From contig VZRZ01004258.1 in assembly GCA_013398175.1 (NCBI GenBank), forward strand, positions 5,163-69,162: 64,000 nt of DNA. Direction: 5' to 3'. The notes beneath the pieces are model-generated. The model had not been told where the DNA came from and searched no databases. It saw only the letters and a list, made by a program, of their open reading frames with translations. Of the stretch, positions 52,801 to 64,000 are shown piece by piece; the stretch's first letter is position 1; each line of letters opens with the position of its first letter. Source of the DNA: Climacteris rufus (Eukaryota > Chordata > Aves > Passeriformes > Climacteridae). The position numbers were made by a program, and so were the translations under genes.

Positions 52801-55800
52801 TTGCCATCAGGATGTTCTGCCTGTCACTCTCAGAAGCTGTGAAAAGAAGGGGAGGAGTGTCTAGAATTTGAGAGGAGAGTTTGTAACTGTAGAGATCCAA
52901 GGTTGGCAGTTTGACTCTGTCCTCAGTGATACCAAAGACTCTGGGATAGGTCACCAGAGAAATCAGTATCCTGTGAAACAACTTCCTTTTTGCCTTCTCT
53001 AAGAGTATTTCTAAATTGCTGCCTTTTTAGGCATGGGAATGTCTATAGGTTCATTAGGCATTTGTCCTTGCACTGCACAGCCTTTGGACCTTCACCACAA
53101 ACTGCTCCATCCCTCAGCCTGAAGCTGGCAGTGTTTTGAAGTGCAGCTCTGCAGCTGCTGCTTGGGTGTGACAGGCTATTTTTTTAGTATACTCTTCTAT
53201 TAATTATAGGTGAAACCTGGACCCATGTTTTGTGCAGTAGTTAGAGCAAAGTCAAAACAAGTCACTTTTAATGGTGTTTGTAGCCTTACCTAGAGCTGTG
53301 ACCAGTATTTTCATAATAAAGGAAATGTCAGACTGTGCATTCCTTAAGCAAAGCTGTAATCCCACTAAACCATCCCCCTGCAGCCCTTGGAGATGACATT
53401 AAGTGAAGACACCAGTAGAACTGTGAGTGATGCACACCTCTGAGGTGACATGGTCTGTGTCTCTCTTTTCAGGATGATATGCACATGGTGATCAGGAAAT
53501 GGCTCTCCAGCACAGTTCCCAACCACAAGCAAATGGGGATTATTGGTGCTGTTTCCATGATAGGCAGTGTGGCATTAAAAAGGTGAGAGAGAATGTAGCA
53601 AAGATTAATTTAATGTGGCTTTCAGTTTAGGCCAAACCCAGAGTGGAACAAAGACAGGAGGGCATTGCCTTTGAGCTCATGCACATCTTGGGCAAATCCA
53701 GGAACTCAAAACTCACTTTTGCAGACTGTGGTGTTTGGTGTTCCAGCCTGTTCAGTGCTGCTCACCTGCTGCTAGTCTCAAAGGCATCCCAAAGTCCTTC
53801 TTAATGCCTATTTGTGGATGCCTTGACTAGCACCAGCAGGACCTGTTGCTCGGAAAAGAAATTAACACTGGTGGACTGAGTGCAGATCAGCTTCTGACTC
53901 TAGGCTGAATAACCTGATGTGCTCCATGTTTGAATCCAGGGAATTCTAAAAAACAAGTAGTCCCAAACAGCTGCACATCTTTTCCTAATGTGTTCCAAAG
54001 AAATCTTTTTCATGCATCATTCTCCAGTTTCTGGGGAGACAACCTTGTGTATGTGATGGGTTTTGCCATCTCTTGAGTCTTGTGCCACAAAAGCAAGTTT
54101 ATCAATTGCTTCCAGGAATGAAGGAGATGGTGGCTCCTTGGAGAGACCAGAGCTGAACAGTGAGCGTGATGGGCAGGTGAGTACCAGGAGTGGGGCAGTG
54201 TGGGAGACAGGGAGGATATGGGCGGAAAGGAGGGGTGACTGGAAATGCAGTCTTAACTGAAGTAGTGTGTGGATCTGGGAACTGGCTTTCCTGAGCCTGG
54301 GATTCTTGTACATTGACTGCTGAGCCAAGAGTCTATTAAAAATGGTTTTGGAGAAACAAAGGTCATAAGATAGCACCCAGTGGTGTTGCCTGCTGCTAGA
54401 GCAGGACAAGCAGCACTGCAGTGAAAGTCTTCTCCCCAGTTGTTATTTCAAATACACAGGAAAGAAACAGGACAATCTGCTTCACTGAGCCGAAGGTGAC
54501 CATTGCCATCCTTTCAGCTTTGGTAGCTGTGTCTTTCAGACCATCTAGAGAAAGTATTTCTGCTGTACAGGGTTGGTAGAGCAGCCTTTTCCCTCAGTTT
54601 CTGTTGAAGAACCTTATTCTATGCTGGCACTCTATTTAAGGGTGATCCTGGGTAAACTCTTTGGTGTTATTTCATGGTACAGCTGAGCCAGGACCCTAAC
54701 ATGCCCATGGTCCTCCTTAAAACTGTATTTTCAAGAACATTTCCCATGGGTTGTTACCCTAGAGATGAAGCTTTGAATATGCCTCAGAATAAATGAAAGT
54801 AAAAAGGACTGAAGGTAAAAGCCTGAGCTGGAGCCATTTACCTGAGCCATTTGTGCACACTGTTGTCTCTCCTTTCAGCTCTCTACCCTGCTGGACCTTG
54901 TGGGCTTCTGCTGTGAGCAAACACCAGAGGTCTTGGCTCTGTACTATGATGAATTCGCCAGTTTGATTGAGAAGCAGAAGGGCAATTTGGACTTGCAGCT
55001 CCTGGTATGTTGCAGAGCAGTGTGAACTTAATCACTCACATGAATTCTACAGAAAAATGATGTTTTTCAAGCATTGGCAGGACAGAGTCAATCTGAGGAT
55101 TTCACTCCAGTCAGAACTTTTTTTGTTCTGTAAGAGATTGGGCAGATAAAAAATTCTCATTCAGCTCTCTTGGCTTTTTTGATTGTGGCAGATTCCTCAT
55201 TGTGCTTTAGCAGCTTCTTTTATATGAATTTTTACATTACAACAGTGGAGCCTTTTAAAGGAAATTAAGTGACATTTCAGAGCATGCTGTTAAGATTCAT
55301 AGACAAAAATAGACAAGAAAGAACTTTAAACTTGGTATTGAAATCGATTTCTGGTCAGACTATTAAGGCTGTCTGATCCCTAAAGACTTGGAAGAGCCAC
55401 AGTCATTTACAGTAATATATAAATAAATTATATAGGTATATATATAAATGGTATAAATAAATGGTGATAGGAAGAGGATTGTGAAGGCCACTGGACAGCT
55501 CTTTCTTCCTACTGGGGACTCCTTTTGCATGTGGGCTGCTTTCCTCTCCCAGCCTGCTGCTCTGCCTCTCTGCATCACTCCAGAACTTGTAGTCAAGCCC
55601 ACATCCAAAGAGGAGGGAAGAAATTGGTCATGCACACTTAGCAGTGTTTCCTGGCTCTGTCTCTAAAGGCAGGCCTTGTTCTCCTTGCAGGCAGTGGGGC
55701 TTCATTGCTGTGACTGTTCCAGGATACTTCTGCTTGGCTTTGTCTTCTGCATCTCCCACTGCTGCTGTTGGAACTTTCTTCACTGAGCCCCTTTGCTGAG

Positions 55801-58800
55801 CCAGTTTTTTTTTTTTCCCTTTCTTTATAGGATGAGTTTGGGAAGAGTTTGGTGGAGGACTTTCCCAGTGACTTTGTGGTGGATCTCAGCCCCACAGTGG
55901 ATGGGTATGTTAATCACAGCTCAAGTATTGGTAATGTTTCTGTCACTGAGAACTGAGGTTGTCAACAAAAGCTTGTCTGTCTTTCTGTGCAGGTCATTCT
56001 TGTTCCCAGTGAAGTCCTTGTACAACCTGGATGAAGATCAAAGTCAGGAAGCAATTGCCATTAACCTCTTACCACTGGTGTCACAGAGTGAGCTTGGCAG
56101 GGTCACTGCTGGGGCAAGTCACCAAAGTAAAAGGTACTTTACACTTACCTGTGGGATGATTGCAAAAGTAAAGGAATTGTTTTCATTTGGTGTACTTCAT
56201 GTGGCTGATAAGGAGCTGGTCAGGGAATTTATTAGTTTCCAGTGTTCTTTTCCCCCTCTTCATGTTAGACATATTCAGACTTTGATTTCTACCAGAAATG
56301 AATCTGGCCTCATTTTTTGTTCATTACAGCCATTTTTCTGCCCTTACACGCTTTTCCAGAAAACTGGTGATTACCAATTATTAATTTTGAGGGGTTTTTT
56401 TTCCTAACCCTTATGGTGCATTTCTGCTCTGTGTTGCTGGGACTTGCAAAATAGAAGGCATAGGCAAGGTGGCCTAGGGAGGACACAGGACATAATGGAG
56501 AAGTGATGGGCATTCTGGAGATGTATAAAGCATGGGACTCACTCCATTTCATTTTTCCCCCAGGGCAGCGTCACCCCTGTGTCTGTCACCCTGCTTCCGA
56601 CTGCTGAGGCTCTACACTGCAGAGCAGAACAGTGGCAGCCTGGAGGACATTGATGCCTTATTAGGTATGGGAAATGGAGCTTTCATAGAACCTGGCTGCC
56701 TGCCTTGTTGCTGTCCCAGATCTGTAAAGATTTCCTGAAGCTGCAGGAAGAATTGTGCAGTTTGTGAAGCAGGCTAAGATGCCCTGTGCTCACAAAGTGG
56801 AAGGGAGGCAGGGGATGGAGTGGCTGGTGGGCCTTACTCCAAATAGCCATTGGAATTGAAACAGGATTTGGTAAGAGGCTTTGTTCCTGCAAAGACCAAA
56901 GCATGGGTAGCAAACCCTCCAATATACACTTTTCTTTCTCTGTGCCAGGTTGTCCTCTGTACCTGACTGACCTGGAGGTTGAAGGGAAGCTGGACTCTCT
57001 ATCCAAGCAGGAACGTGAATTTCTGTGCTCACTCCTGTTCTATGCTCTCAACTGGTTTCGTGAGGTGAGTACAGCCTTGTCTGCAGAGTCTGGAGAGGAG
57101 GGATGAGGGAAGGCTGGGAGAGTAGAGCTTGGGCAGCCAGGAGAGGGGAAGCCAGAGGGGAGGGAATATTGTGATCTTTTACTGTGTTCTTTGCTACCTA
57201 ACAGAGAGGTTGTGCTCCACTTCCAGAGAAGCTGTAGAATCTCCTTTCTTGGGGATGCTCTGTACTTTCTGTTCTAAACCTCTGTGAGGTGACAGAAGGG
57301 TGAATTCAGTGCCTTCAAGCAGATTTGGACCGTGTATTTGCTATCAGTGGTCAGTGGATTGTTCCCTGCTGGGATTATTCTGATCACACAAGAACGGCAG
57401 AGTTGGTGCAATTCCACATTCCCAATCCTCCTTCTCTTCTCCCAGGACTGCCTCTTGCAGACCTGGGAAGTGCCAAGGGGTCTTCAGAGCCACAGGCATC
57501 ACAGAACCTGATAATGTGCTGTCTATTAATTACTCTTCTTCAGTTAATATTTTATCTATAGGATTTTCTTGTTTTTCCAGTTATGTCCATGTTCTTATGG
57601 GGTTCTGAAGAGCTTGGTTCATGCAGTCTGAACCTGATCACACAGGTCACTTGTGCTATGTTGTGTGCTTTTTCAGGCATTGAGAATGTTATTCAGAAAA
57701 TAAAAAGCATTAAAACTGGGTACAAATCTCCCTAAGTCAGTGAGTTTGGTTTGTATCCCTAGGTTGTAAATGCCTTCTGCCAGCAACAGGATGCTGAGAT
57801 GAAGGGGAAAGTTTTGACTCGTTTACAGAACATCATAGAGCTGCAGAATGTGCTGGGAAAATGCCTGGCAGGTGAGTATGAAACATTTGTACATTCTGGG
57901 CCTGTACCAGCTGTGAAGTGAAAGGAATTGTCTTAGACATCAGTGGAGGAAGCATATGATAACTCACACTGCATTTTTACAGTGGCCTGAAAGTTTGTGC
58001 ATGGACAGCCATAATTTTCAACTTGTCCCAGTCCAAACTGCCCTTCTGAATCAGTTCCTTAGTGAGGAGCACACAGATGACACTCCAGAGTCACAAGCAC
58101 ATGAACATTTGCAGATCCCCCCCAGCTTGTCCACCTCCCAATAGCCTGTCCAGTTCCCAGGCCCTCTGATCTGCTCCACTGATTCCCTAATCACTGGCTG
58201 TTCCAGCTCACTGCTCATTAGCAGTTACACACACTCTTACACTTAACCTCACAGGCACAGGCTCCACACACAAACTCTATAAGTTGCACCCAAGAACTGT
58301 GACACTTTTACTGACCTGGAGACCCTTGTTCACTCCAGTTCCTGAGACTACAGACCCAGGGCTCTCCAGCTGTAGTTGCTGGGCTGCTGTTTACTCACAC
58401 AGGTCTCACCAGTGGTTGGTATTTAGTCTTGCAGCACATGCCCACACACACACTTGCAGAAGATTGTGAGATTACACTGAAATACAGTTAAGAAAGTATT
58501 TAACAAGGAGATAGGACAGCCAGCAGTGATCAGGCACAGGGTTTCACCAGAGAAGGATGCTGACTGACAGTTCCACTGACAGCAATGGTAAGGCTAATTG
58601 GAGCTAAAGGCAGCTCAACATAGAACAGAGGCACATTCACCAGGGCAGTGAAATATATGTTACTTCCTTTAGATGTGTATCTTGCCTTTATGTTGTCATT
58701 CAGGAGCTGAACTAACCCAGTTTCTACATTTTGGCTCTTGCAGCCACCCCTGGCTATGTCCCACCACCAGCTACTTTTGATTCTGAAGCCCCGGAGGCCG

Positions 58801-61800
58801 TACCATCCATTAATGCTGCTGGTCCAGCCAGAAAAAGGAGTGGTAAGGAAAATTTAAAATGTTTAAGCAAACAAATGTGATGGGGGTTGACTGGCAGATT
58901 GCAAAGCAGCCATTGCCCTTGTGTGTGCCTAAAGCACTAAATTCCTGGCAAAGTGTATCTAGCTTGAAATTTTAGCTCATCACCTCCTGTTGCAACTGAA
59001 GTGGAAATGTAAAAATATCCTACACCAAACAGGTGTTGGATGGTCTGTCTCCTTGGGAAAGCTGATCCATAGCATTTAGCAGTGAAAACCCAGGGCTTTC
59101 ATTGATTGTTTTCACCTGTCAGAGTACTTTCTACAGCAGTAAGTTCTGTCTTTGATGGATTTGTGACTTGAGCTGCCTTGCAAACCCCTGAGCTCTAGGT
59201 TGTACCTAACCAATGTCTTGGGAACCTTGACATGGCTCTGCTGCATCCTTCATCCTTTCCCATTGCTGGCTCCCACAGAGAAGACACAGAACTTGCCTTT
59301 CAGTTTTCAAGCTGATGCAGATTTGCTTTGTTCTTCCTGTCTCTAGTTCTGTTTCTAGATTAGAATTATTTTTAGTTTACATTAGCATTTCCTGGGACTG
59401 TCTGCCTTAAGCCAAACTGGACAAAAATTCACATTCCATTCACTGAAAACAGCTGGAGGAGGCCACAGATCAGAGAGCCTTTCTCTCCTGTGCCAAACCC
59501 ATTGTGCAGATTCTGGACTGGTCACATAAGAATGGTTAAGGCAGAAGGAAAGTTTTGACTATGTTCTGCAGACAAGAGGAGGATCCACCACTTCAGACAC
59601 TGTATTTTGTAGGAGCACTCCATGTGTGGACCTGTGCATGCTCCATGCTTTCCTAGTGCTGATTAAAGTACATCCTGTGCCATTTGCCTGTCTGCAAGTG
59701 CTGAGCACAGTGTAGCCTTTGATTCTGAAGTTGTTTTTCCCTTTAAGGAAGGAAAAAGAAGGCTGATGGCAGCAAAGCTGGCTCTGCAGATCGTTCTCAA
59801 GCAGATGACAGTTCTGAGGGAAACCAGGCTGATACTGAGCTCTCTGAGCTGGAGAAGGTAGGTGTATGTCCCTGGGGACTTGCAAGGAGGACAGACTAGG
59901 GAAGATGAGATAGAAGCATAAACAGAAACTTTGAGAGAAGGGTTGTTCAATTCAAAAGTTAATCTCAGTCAAGTGGTTTAGTTTGGCTCTCTGGCACCTG
60001 CTAGGATTTTGAAAATTGTCCCTACAGTGGCCACTCTTCAGCAGGGAGTGTGGGTCAGGGCAGTGTGAGCATGCAGGATTATCAGTACTATTAGTTACTT
60101 TCTGATTAAGACTATGGAGGTTTCTTTTTAAGACAGTGTTCTGTATCTCAAATTGCTGCAATAACCTGCTCTTCTGAGAATCAGCTCAGAAATTGTGAGA
60201 TAAATCTGGAAAATACAAACTCTGGTAAGGATTGTACCTTCCACTGATTCTAGACTGTGTCAGTCATGGGTGCTTGTTTTGCAAATGTTCCTTGAGGTAT
60301 TTCAAGCTATATTAATGATAAAGCATCTTTAAAATTATCCATCTTCATCACATGCTAAGAACTGTTTCCCAAACCTTTCACATAATGAATTACTGGGTTT
60401 TATTTGAATAAGCTCCTACAGTATTGTCATGTCTGGAATACAAGATCTGAGCTGGCTGGAAGAGAAGCCAGGGAAATGTGCCAAGCTTAGGGCTCAGCAT
60501 TGTGGAAGATGGGATCTCATAAGCATCCCACAAGGTGCCACTTTTACCACAGCTACTAATAAATGTTATTCAGAGTCCATTTTATCAGTTTCAGGCAGAA
60601 AAATACACTTCTCTGCTATTGTAGAGATAGGATACCTGAGTCAGATATGATAACAAGTCACTGACGTTACAGGGAATAAACAATGTCTTTATTTGAGATC
60701 AAAAGTCTTGCAGGTTGCAGCCCTAACCCTGCCGTTTCCTTTTGAGGCTGCTGCTGAGAGAGAGGCAGGAAATCCTCTGGCACAGCTGCAGAGCTACCGC
60801 CCCTACTTCCGAGAGCTGGACCTCGAGGTGTTCGCTGTGCTGCACTCTGGGCTGCTCACAAAGTCTCTCCTGGACACAGAGATGCACACAGAGGTGAGGG
60901 GAGCAGCCTAAAGCCAAAGCCTTGGCCCTTTCTGTTCCACTGAAGTGCACAGCAGGTTGGTGTTAAGATGTGTTGGTCCAGGGCTGTGAGCTGGGCACCA
61001 GGAGAGCATCTGACCCCAGAGAAACCCAAGTACTTCAAGGCACTGAGAAAATGAAGACTTTGCTGAGAAAAGTACACATGTCATGTAGCAATGTTAAAAA
61101 CAAAGTAATGTAAATATTTTATGGAAGGAGAAGGATATGGTATAACATATATAAACCTAATGGAAAGAAAGGGGCTTTAATGTTGAGCACAGGTAAGCTA
61201 TAGGGTGTTAAATACACTAAGTGGCAGCTTGCCTATCAAAAAGAACCTATGACATCTCAGTAAAGCTTGTGTTGCAAAAAAGACAAGTGTCTGAAGGCAT
61301 CAGGAGACTGGAAACAGCACAAATGTGGGACTGGTGTCATGGAGGTGCTCTCAGTGAGCAGGGTCCTGTGTATCATCTGGGAGCTTGTATAAAACTGCAT
61401 TGCTGTGGATGTAGAAAAATGTGCTTAATTTTGTTCCCCTCTTTGTAGGCAGGCCAAGTCCATCTGGTGTCTCATTTTGTCAGGCTACAGTAAGATTTCA
61501 CATAAAATGTGAAAAGGCCATGGCAGGCTAGAGCACAGCCTGGTCTGCCCTTGCAGGACTGCTGTCTCTGTGCATGCAGGTCCAGGCCAACTGGAGGACT
61601 GTTTGACAAGTCTCTTGGGCTATGTGGCATTATTTCAAATTACTTCTTGACTGTTACTCAGTTGGTGAATTTTGTGATTCTCTGGGCTTAAACCTCTTTT
61701 TATCCTTAGGAGCTTTTTTCCAACATCAATGTATATAAATCTGTTCTTTTTCAGTAGTTAAGTTGTTCTGACATTGCCACAGCTATGTTTAGAGCATCAG

Positions 61801-63429
61801 GAGGGCTTCATGCTTTGAGTAACCAGCAGAACCAATGCCCCATATCTGCCATAGGGAGCCATAAAACCAAGCATCTACCAGATAAGTCCCTCCTGAGGTT
61901 AACTAATGCAGGAGTCATAACTGGAAATGGAGAGGGTGAACTTGAGCTTCAAGGCACTACAGTTACATCTGGGTCCTGGGATTGATGTTCTTTTATTTGC
62001 AGGCTCGTGAAGTTGTGCAGCTGGGGCCTGCTGAACTTTGCTTCCTTCTGGATGACCTGTGCTGGAAGCTGGAACATGTGCTGACCTCAGGCTCCACAAG
62101 GAGAGTGCCCTTTCCAAAGGCAAGTACAGCAGCAGGCAATGGATCTAGGCCTGGGCTGAGGCAGAGCACACCAGGGGCCTCCAGGCCTTTCCCAAGAAAT
62201 GTTTCTCAGAATTATTTTCACATGACAGTTAAATCACACACCCAGCTGTGTGTCAGAGCAGCACTTGCTCTTTCAAAAGAGATTGGTGCACACTGCTGTC
62301 TCTGAGGTGTTTGCAGCATCTGGTTCTCTGCATGTCTCAGGAAAGGGTTTTCAACTGAGGGAAAGTCTTGTAGCCTCAAAAACCAAGTGAGCTTTTCCTA
62401 GCCCTCCCTGGGGAGACTGGCTGTGCTGTTCAAGCAGCCCAGGTTAGCCAGGCCAGATGGCTGCAGCAGCCAGCAGAAGCTGCCACATCCATGTTTCTGC
62501 TTTTTCTGCATTAGAACCCCCCCTGAGTGCAGGGACTCCTGGCTTATGCCTTCAGGAGAGAAGTAAATGCAGGTCCTACTGCACTGAACTGAGAAATTCA
62601 CTGCAACCTGATAGGCTCCATCATATTCATTGTTCTTTCTCCTTGTCTTTCTACCTATCTTAATTCCCACAGGCAGAGACTGCCTTTTCTTAATGTTTGA
62701 GTAAGGTGTTGGATTCTGTGATCTTAAAGGTTTTTTCCAACCAAAATGATTCTGTGATTCTACAAGAAAGATGTGTCACATCAGTTTTATTCTTTTAGTC
62801 AAATGTTATCCACCCCTCTGAGCTGGTGATGCTTGTTCAGCAAAAGCCAAATTTCTTACCCTGTGACCCTTCCTGACCCTGCATGACATCAGGAATTGCA
62901 TTGCTTGGCAGCAGTCTAAGATGTAGCACTTAAAAGTTATTCTCAAGAAAGACTGATGAAGCAACTTTAATCTTTTGGGTTTGCTGCAGGAAAGAGGCTA
63001 CAAGGATATTGGCTTTTCCCATCTGTGTCAGAGATCCCCCAAGGAAGTTGCTGTGTTTGTAATTGATCTACTAAAACCATTGTGTAAGCACATGGAGAAC
63101 ATGCACAACTACTTCCAGGTCAGTGGGCAACAATTTTGAAACAAAAAACTATGAAGTTTTGTCTCCTGTAAATATATTTTTCATTTGTTTGGGTGAAAAA
63201 GAGTCACTTAGTTTTCCTCAGATTTTTTAAACACAGAATTTATGGAGATGGACTCTTGTGCCATTCTCTTTCTTTGGAATAACATCTAATGAATTTTTTG
63301 TTCTGTATTAAAGGCAGCTGTACAAAATCAGGGTGCAGAAGATGAACCAGGAGTGAACATCCAGGAGCACCAGCTGATGTCCTCTTGCTACCAACAGCTG
63401 TTACTGACTTTTCGCTCCTTATTTTCCTG
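40821..63429 (+). CDS. FANCD2: FANCD2, Fanconi anemia complementation group D2 (3' end outside window)
   Basis: Partner of FANCI in the DNA clamp that is monoubiquitinated at interstrand crosslinks. Coding exons 2-32: 40821-40887, 41044-41178, 41776-41843, 42543-42646, 42730-42793, 43881-43933, 44891-44969, 45705-45829, 46507-46594, 47553-47657, 48156-48253, 48732-48840, 49407-49442, 49828-49971, 50232-50366, 50666-50797, 51523-51630, 53473-53582, 54116-54176, 54879-55004, 55831-55904, 55993-56133, 56564-56664, 56949-57064, 57763-57871, 58744-58842, 59748-59857, 60747-60893, 62003-62119, 62990-63118, 63314-63429. All join in phase. They encode about 1068 residues. The human protein has 1451, so the last quarter lies to the right. 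The protein is moderately diverged from human, with the helical-repeat cores better kept than the charged linkers. No stop or frameshift was found. One intron is of the GC-AG type. Confidence 0.96.
42975..43260 (+). mobile_element. CR1 LINE fragment in FANCD2 intron 6, sense
   Basis: It resembles the CR1 run 'gagggaactgggcttgttca', then 'cagagccagactcttctcaa' and a degraded 'aacaggggcagaacgagaca' block. Heavily mutated and non-coding. Edges approximate. Confidence 0.65.
47212..47310 (+). mobile_element. Short CR1 LINE fragment in FANCD2 intron 10, sense
   Basis: 'gatggagccaagctcttctc' followed by 'agtgccaggtgaagtgg' and 'ggggcaatggccacaatagg' matches the CR1 motif order with substitutions. 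Confidence 0.65.
51523..51630 (+). CDS. FANCD2: FANCD2 exon 18: region of the published PIP-box
   Basis: It encodes about residues 515-550: TILDSTQKLNPCQIRKLFY and onward to SYIQ. It aligns with the human segment around residues 527-534 (QQIRKLFY), which has been described as a PCNA-interacting motif. Here the first Gln is replaced by Cys (codon 51556-51558). The acceptor is ctcttacag. Confidence 0.93.
51631..53472 (+). other. FANCD2: FANCD2 intron 18
   Basis: A 1.84-kb intron, the second largest of those that lie wholly inside the FANCD2 coding region. I saw no further exon, RNA gene or clear transposon. One minus-strand open frame of about 90 codons (52703-52981) has no recognisable product. 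Confidence 0.6.
53473..53582 (+). CDS. FANCD2: FANCD2 exon 19: monoubiquitination lysine
   Basis: It encodes DDMHMVIRKWLSSTV and onward. The Lys of VIRK (codon AAA, 53497-53499) aligns with human K561 and chicken K563, the site modified by the FANCL ligase. By my exon count it is residue 559. The next residue is Trp where human has Gln. Confidence 0.94.
55413..55466. repeat. AT-rich simple repeat
   Basis: Degenerate TATA/TAAA sequence in FANCD2 intron 21. Confidence 0.7.
58021..58460. other. C/A-rich block in FANCD2 intron 26, possible old antisense insertion
   Basis: The coding strand of this stretch is rich in C and A (CACA and CCAC runs), unlike the T/G-rich introns around it. That would fit a retroelement inserted in antisense, perhaps an LTR, but I could not assign a family or find terminal repeats. 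Confidence 0.25.
62003..62119 (+). CDS. FANCD2: FANCD2 exon 30, ending at a non-canonical GC donor
   Basis: 39 codons, AREVVQLGPAELCFLL and onward to RRVPFPK. The exon ends CCAAAG and the intron starts gcaagt, the consensus of GC-AG introns. The nearby GT at 62124 would shift the frame when joined to exon 31, which begins ERGYKDIGFSHL. Use of GC at 62120 keeps the frame and matches the mammalian protein. Confidence 0.9.
62698..62764 (+). mobile_element. CR1 LINE 3' terminal fragment, sense
   Basis: 'ttggattctgtgatcttaaa' is followed by 'ggttttttccaaccaaaa' and 'tgattctgtgattct', the CR1 3' end with its short tandem tail. Lies in FANCD2 intron 30. Confidence 0.85.
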
Positions 63430-64000
63430 GTGAGTTTAAAAGAAAAGTGCATAGTTGCCTGCATGAGCAAAGCCCATTTATTGCTTCCTCTTCTTGTTTC
63501 TTTTCTTTCTCTGTTCTCTGCCAATGGCCTGTCAGCCAAGGTAAACAACCCACTGCAGTGGGTGGAAACTTCTAAGCACTTCTTAGTTAAGCCAGACTTC
63601 ATTGCCTGATTCTGAGCTGTGCTAAAGCTGTAGGTGATGAAGCACTGAACTGGACAGAATTCAGTCAAGGGGCTTTTTGGGTCAAGAGGCATACTGGCAC
63701 ACCTAGTTATGCAACTTCCATTCTGCCTAGGGATCTTGGAACTTCTTACCCATCCTTTCCCATTTCCTTCTCCTCATCCTTTGCTAAATTGTCACTGCCT
63801 GAATCCTGAGTGGTGGAAGAGTTTCTTTTGCCACTGGGAAAGGATGGATGTGTGTTTCATTGGCAAAAAGCCCATGCTGCTGATGCATTCAGGCTGGATT
63901 CATAAATATCCAACTTGGAAATGCTTGTGCAGCCTGCAGACTTCTGCATCTGCTAATATAATCCAGGATAGTACCATAAAAGTTTCTTTCTAAACCCCAG
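63430..64000 (+). other. FANCD2: Start of FANCD2 intron 32, running to the window edge
   Basis: Donor gtgagt follows a split Trp codon (TG). No further exon is visible. The window ends in gtttctttctaaaccccag, which looks like a 3' splice site, so exon 33 may start at or just beyond base 64000. Confidence 0.5.

Noticed and set aside
52703..52981. Possible nested gene in FANCD2 intron 18
   Set aside because: A single 92-codon frame without a known domain, promoter or poly(A) context. Expected by chance in this much sequence.
62120..62126. Canonical GT donor four bases after FANCD2 exon 30
   Set aside because: Using gtacag at 62124 shifts the frame and gives an early stop in exon 31. The GC donor at 62120 keeps the conserved protein.
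1..64000. CRISPR arrays, operons, phage, toxin or defence systems, tRNA and rRNA genes
   Set aside because: The window is vertebrate nuclear DNA with split genes. I looked for regularly spaced repeats and RNA gene features and saw none.

Overview
This window is vertebrate nuclear DNA with intron-split genes. It is most likely from a bird. Several decayed CR1-type LINE fragments, which are typical of birds and other sauropsids, lie in introns. The gene density is high. The exon translations are close to, but not the same as, the mammalian proteins as I remember them. The call of a bird, perhaps a songbird-like lineage, is an inference, because no database search was possible.

Three protein-coding genes fill the window. 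(1) USP4, plus strand, positions 1-30.5 kb: a deubiquitinase. Twenty-one coding exons (2 to 22) were placed by joining splice sites in phase, and only exon 1, with the start codon, lies left of the window. (2) EMC3, minus strand, 34.46-39.46 kb: the insertase-like core subunit of the ER membrane complex. All eight coding exons are present and give 261 residues. (3) FANCD2, plus strand, from about 39.6 kb to beyond the right edge: the ubiquitinated DNA-crosslink-repair clamp subunit. Thirty-one coding exons (2 to 32) encode about 1068 residues here, and the last quarter lies outside the window.

Layout: USP4 and EMC3 are convergent, with about 3.9 kb between their poly(A) signals in which I find no convincing gene. 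EMC3 and FANCD2 are divergent and share a GC-rich, CpG-rich promoter of about 250 bp with tandem ETS-like sites and an E2F-like site. A CR1 copy in antisense lies just inside FANCD2 intron 1.

The genes are not a pathway: they cover ubiquitin removal, membrane-protein insertion and DNA repair. I found no operon, CRISPR array, toxin, virus or new multi-gene system. The observations most worth checking are a 30-bp in-frame tandem duplication in the DUSP domain of USP4, a GC-AG intron in FANCD2, two exon-like islands with good splice acceptors in the largest USP4 intron, and the unusual neighbourhood of USP4 beside EMC3-FANCD2.
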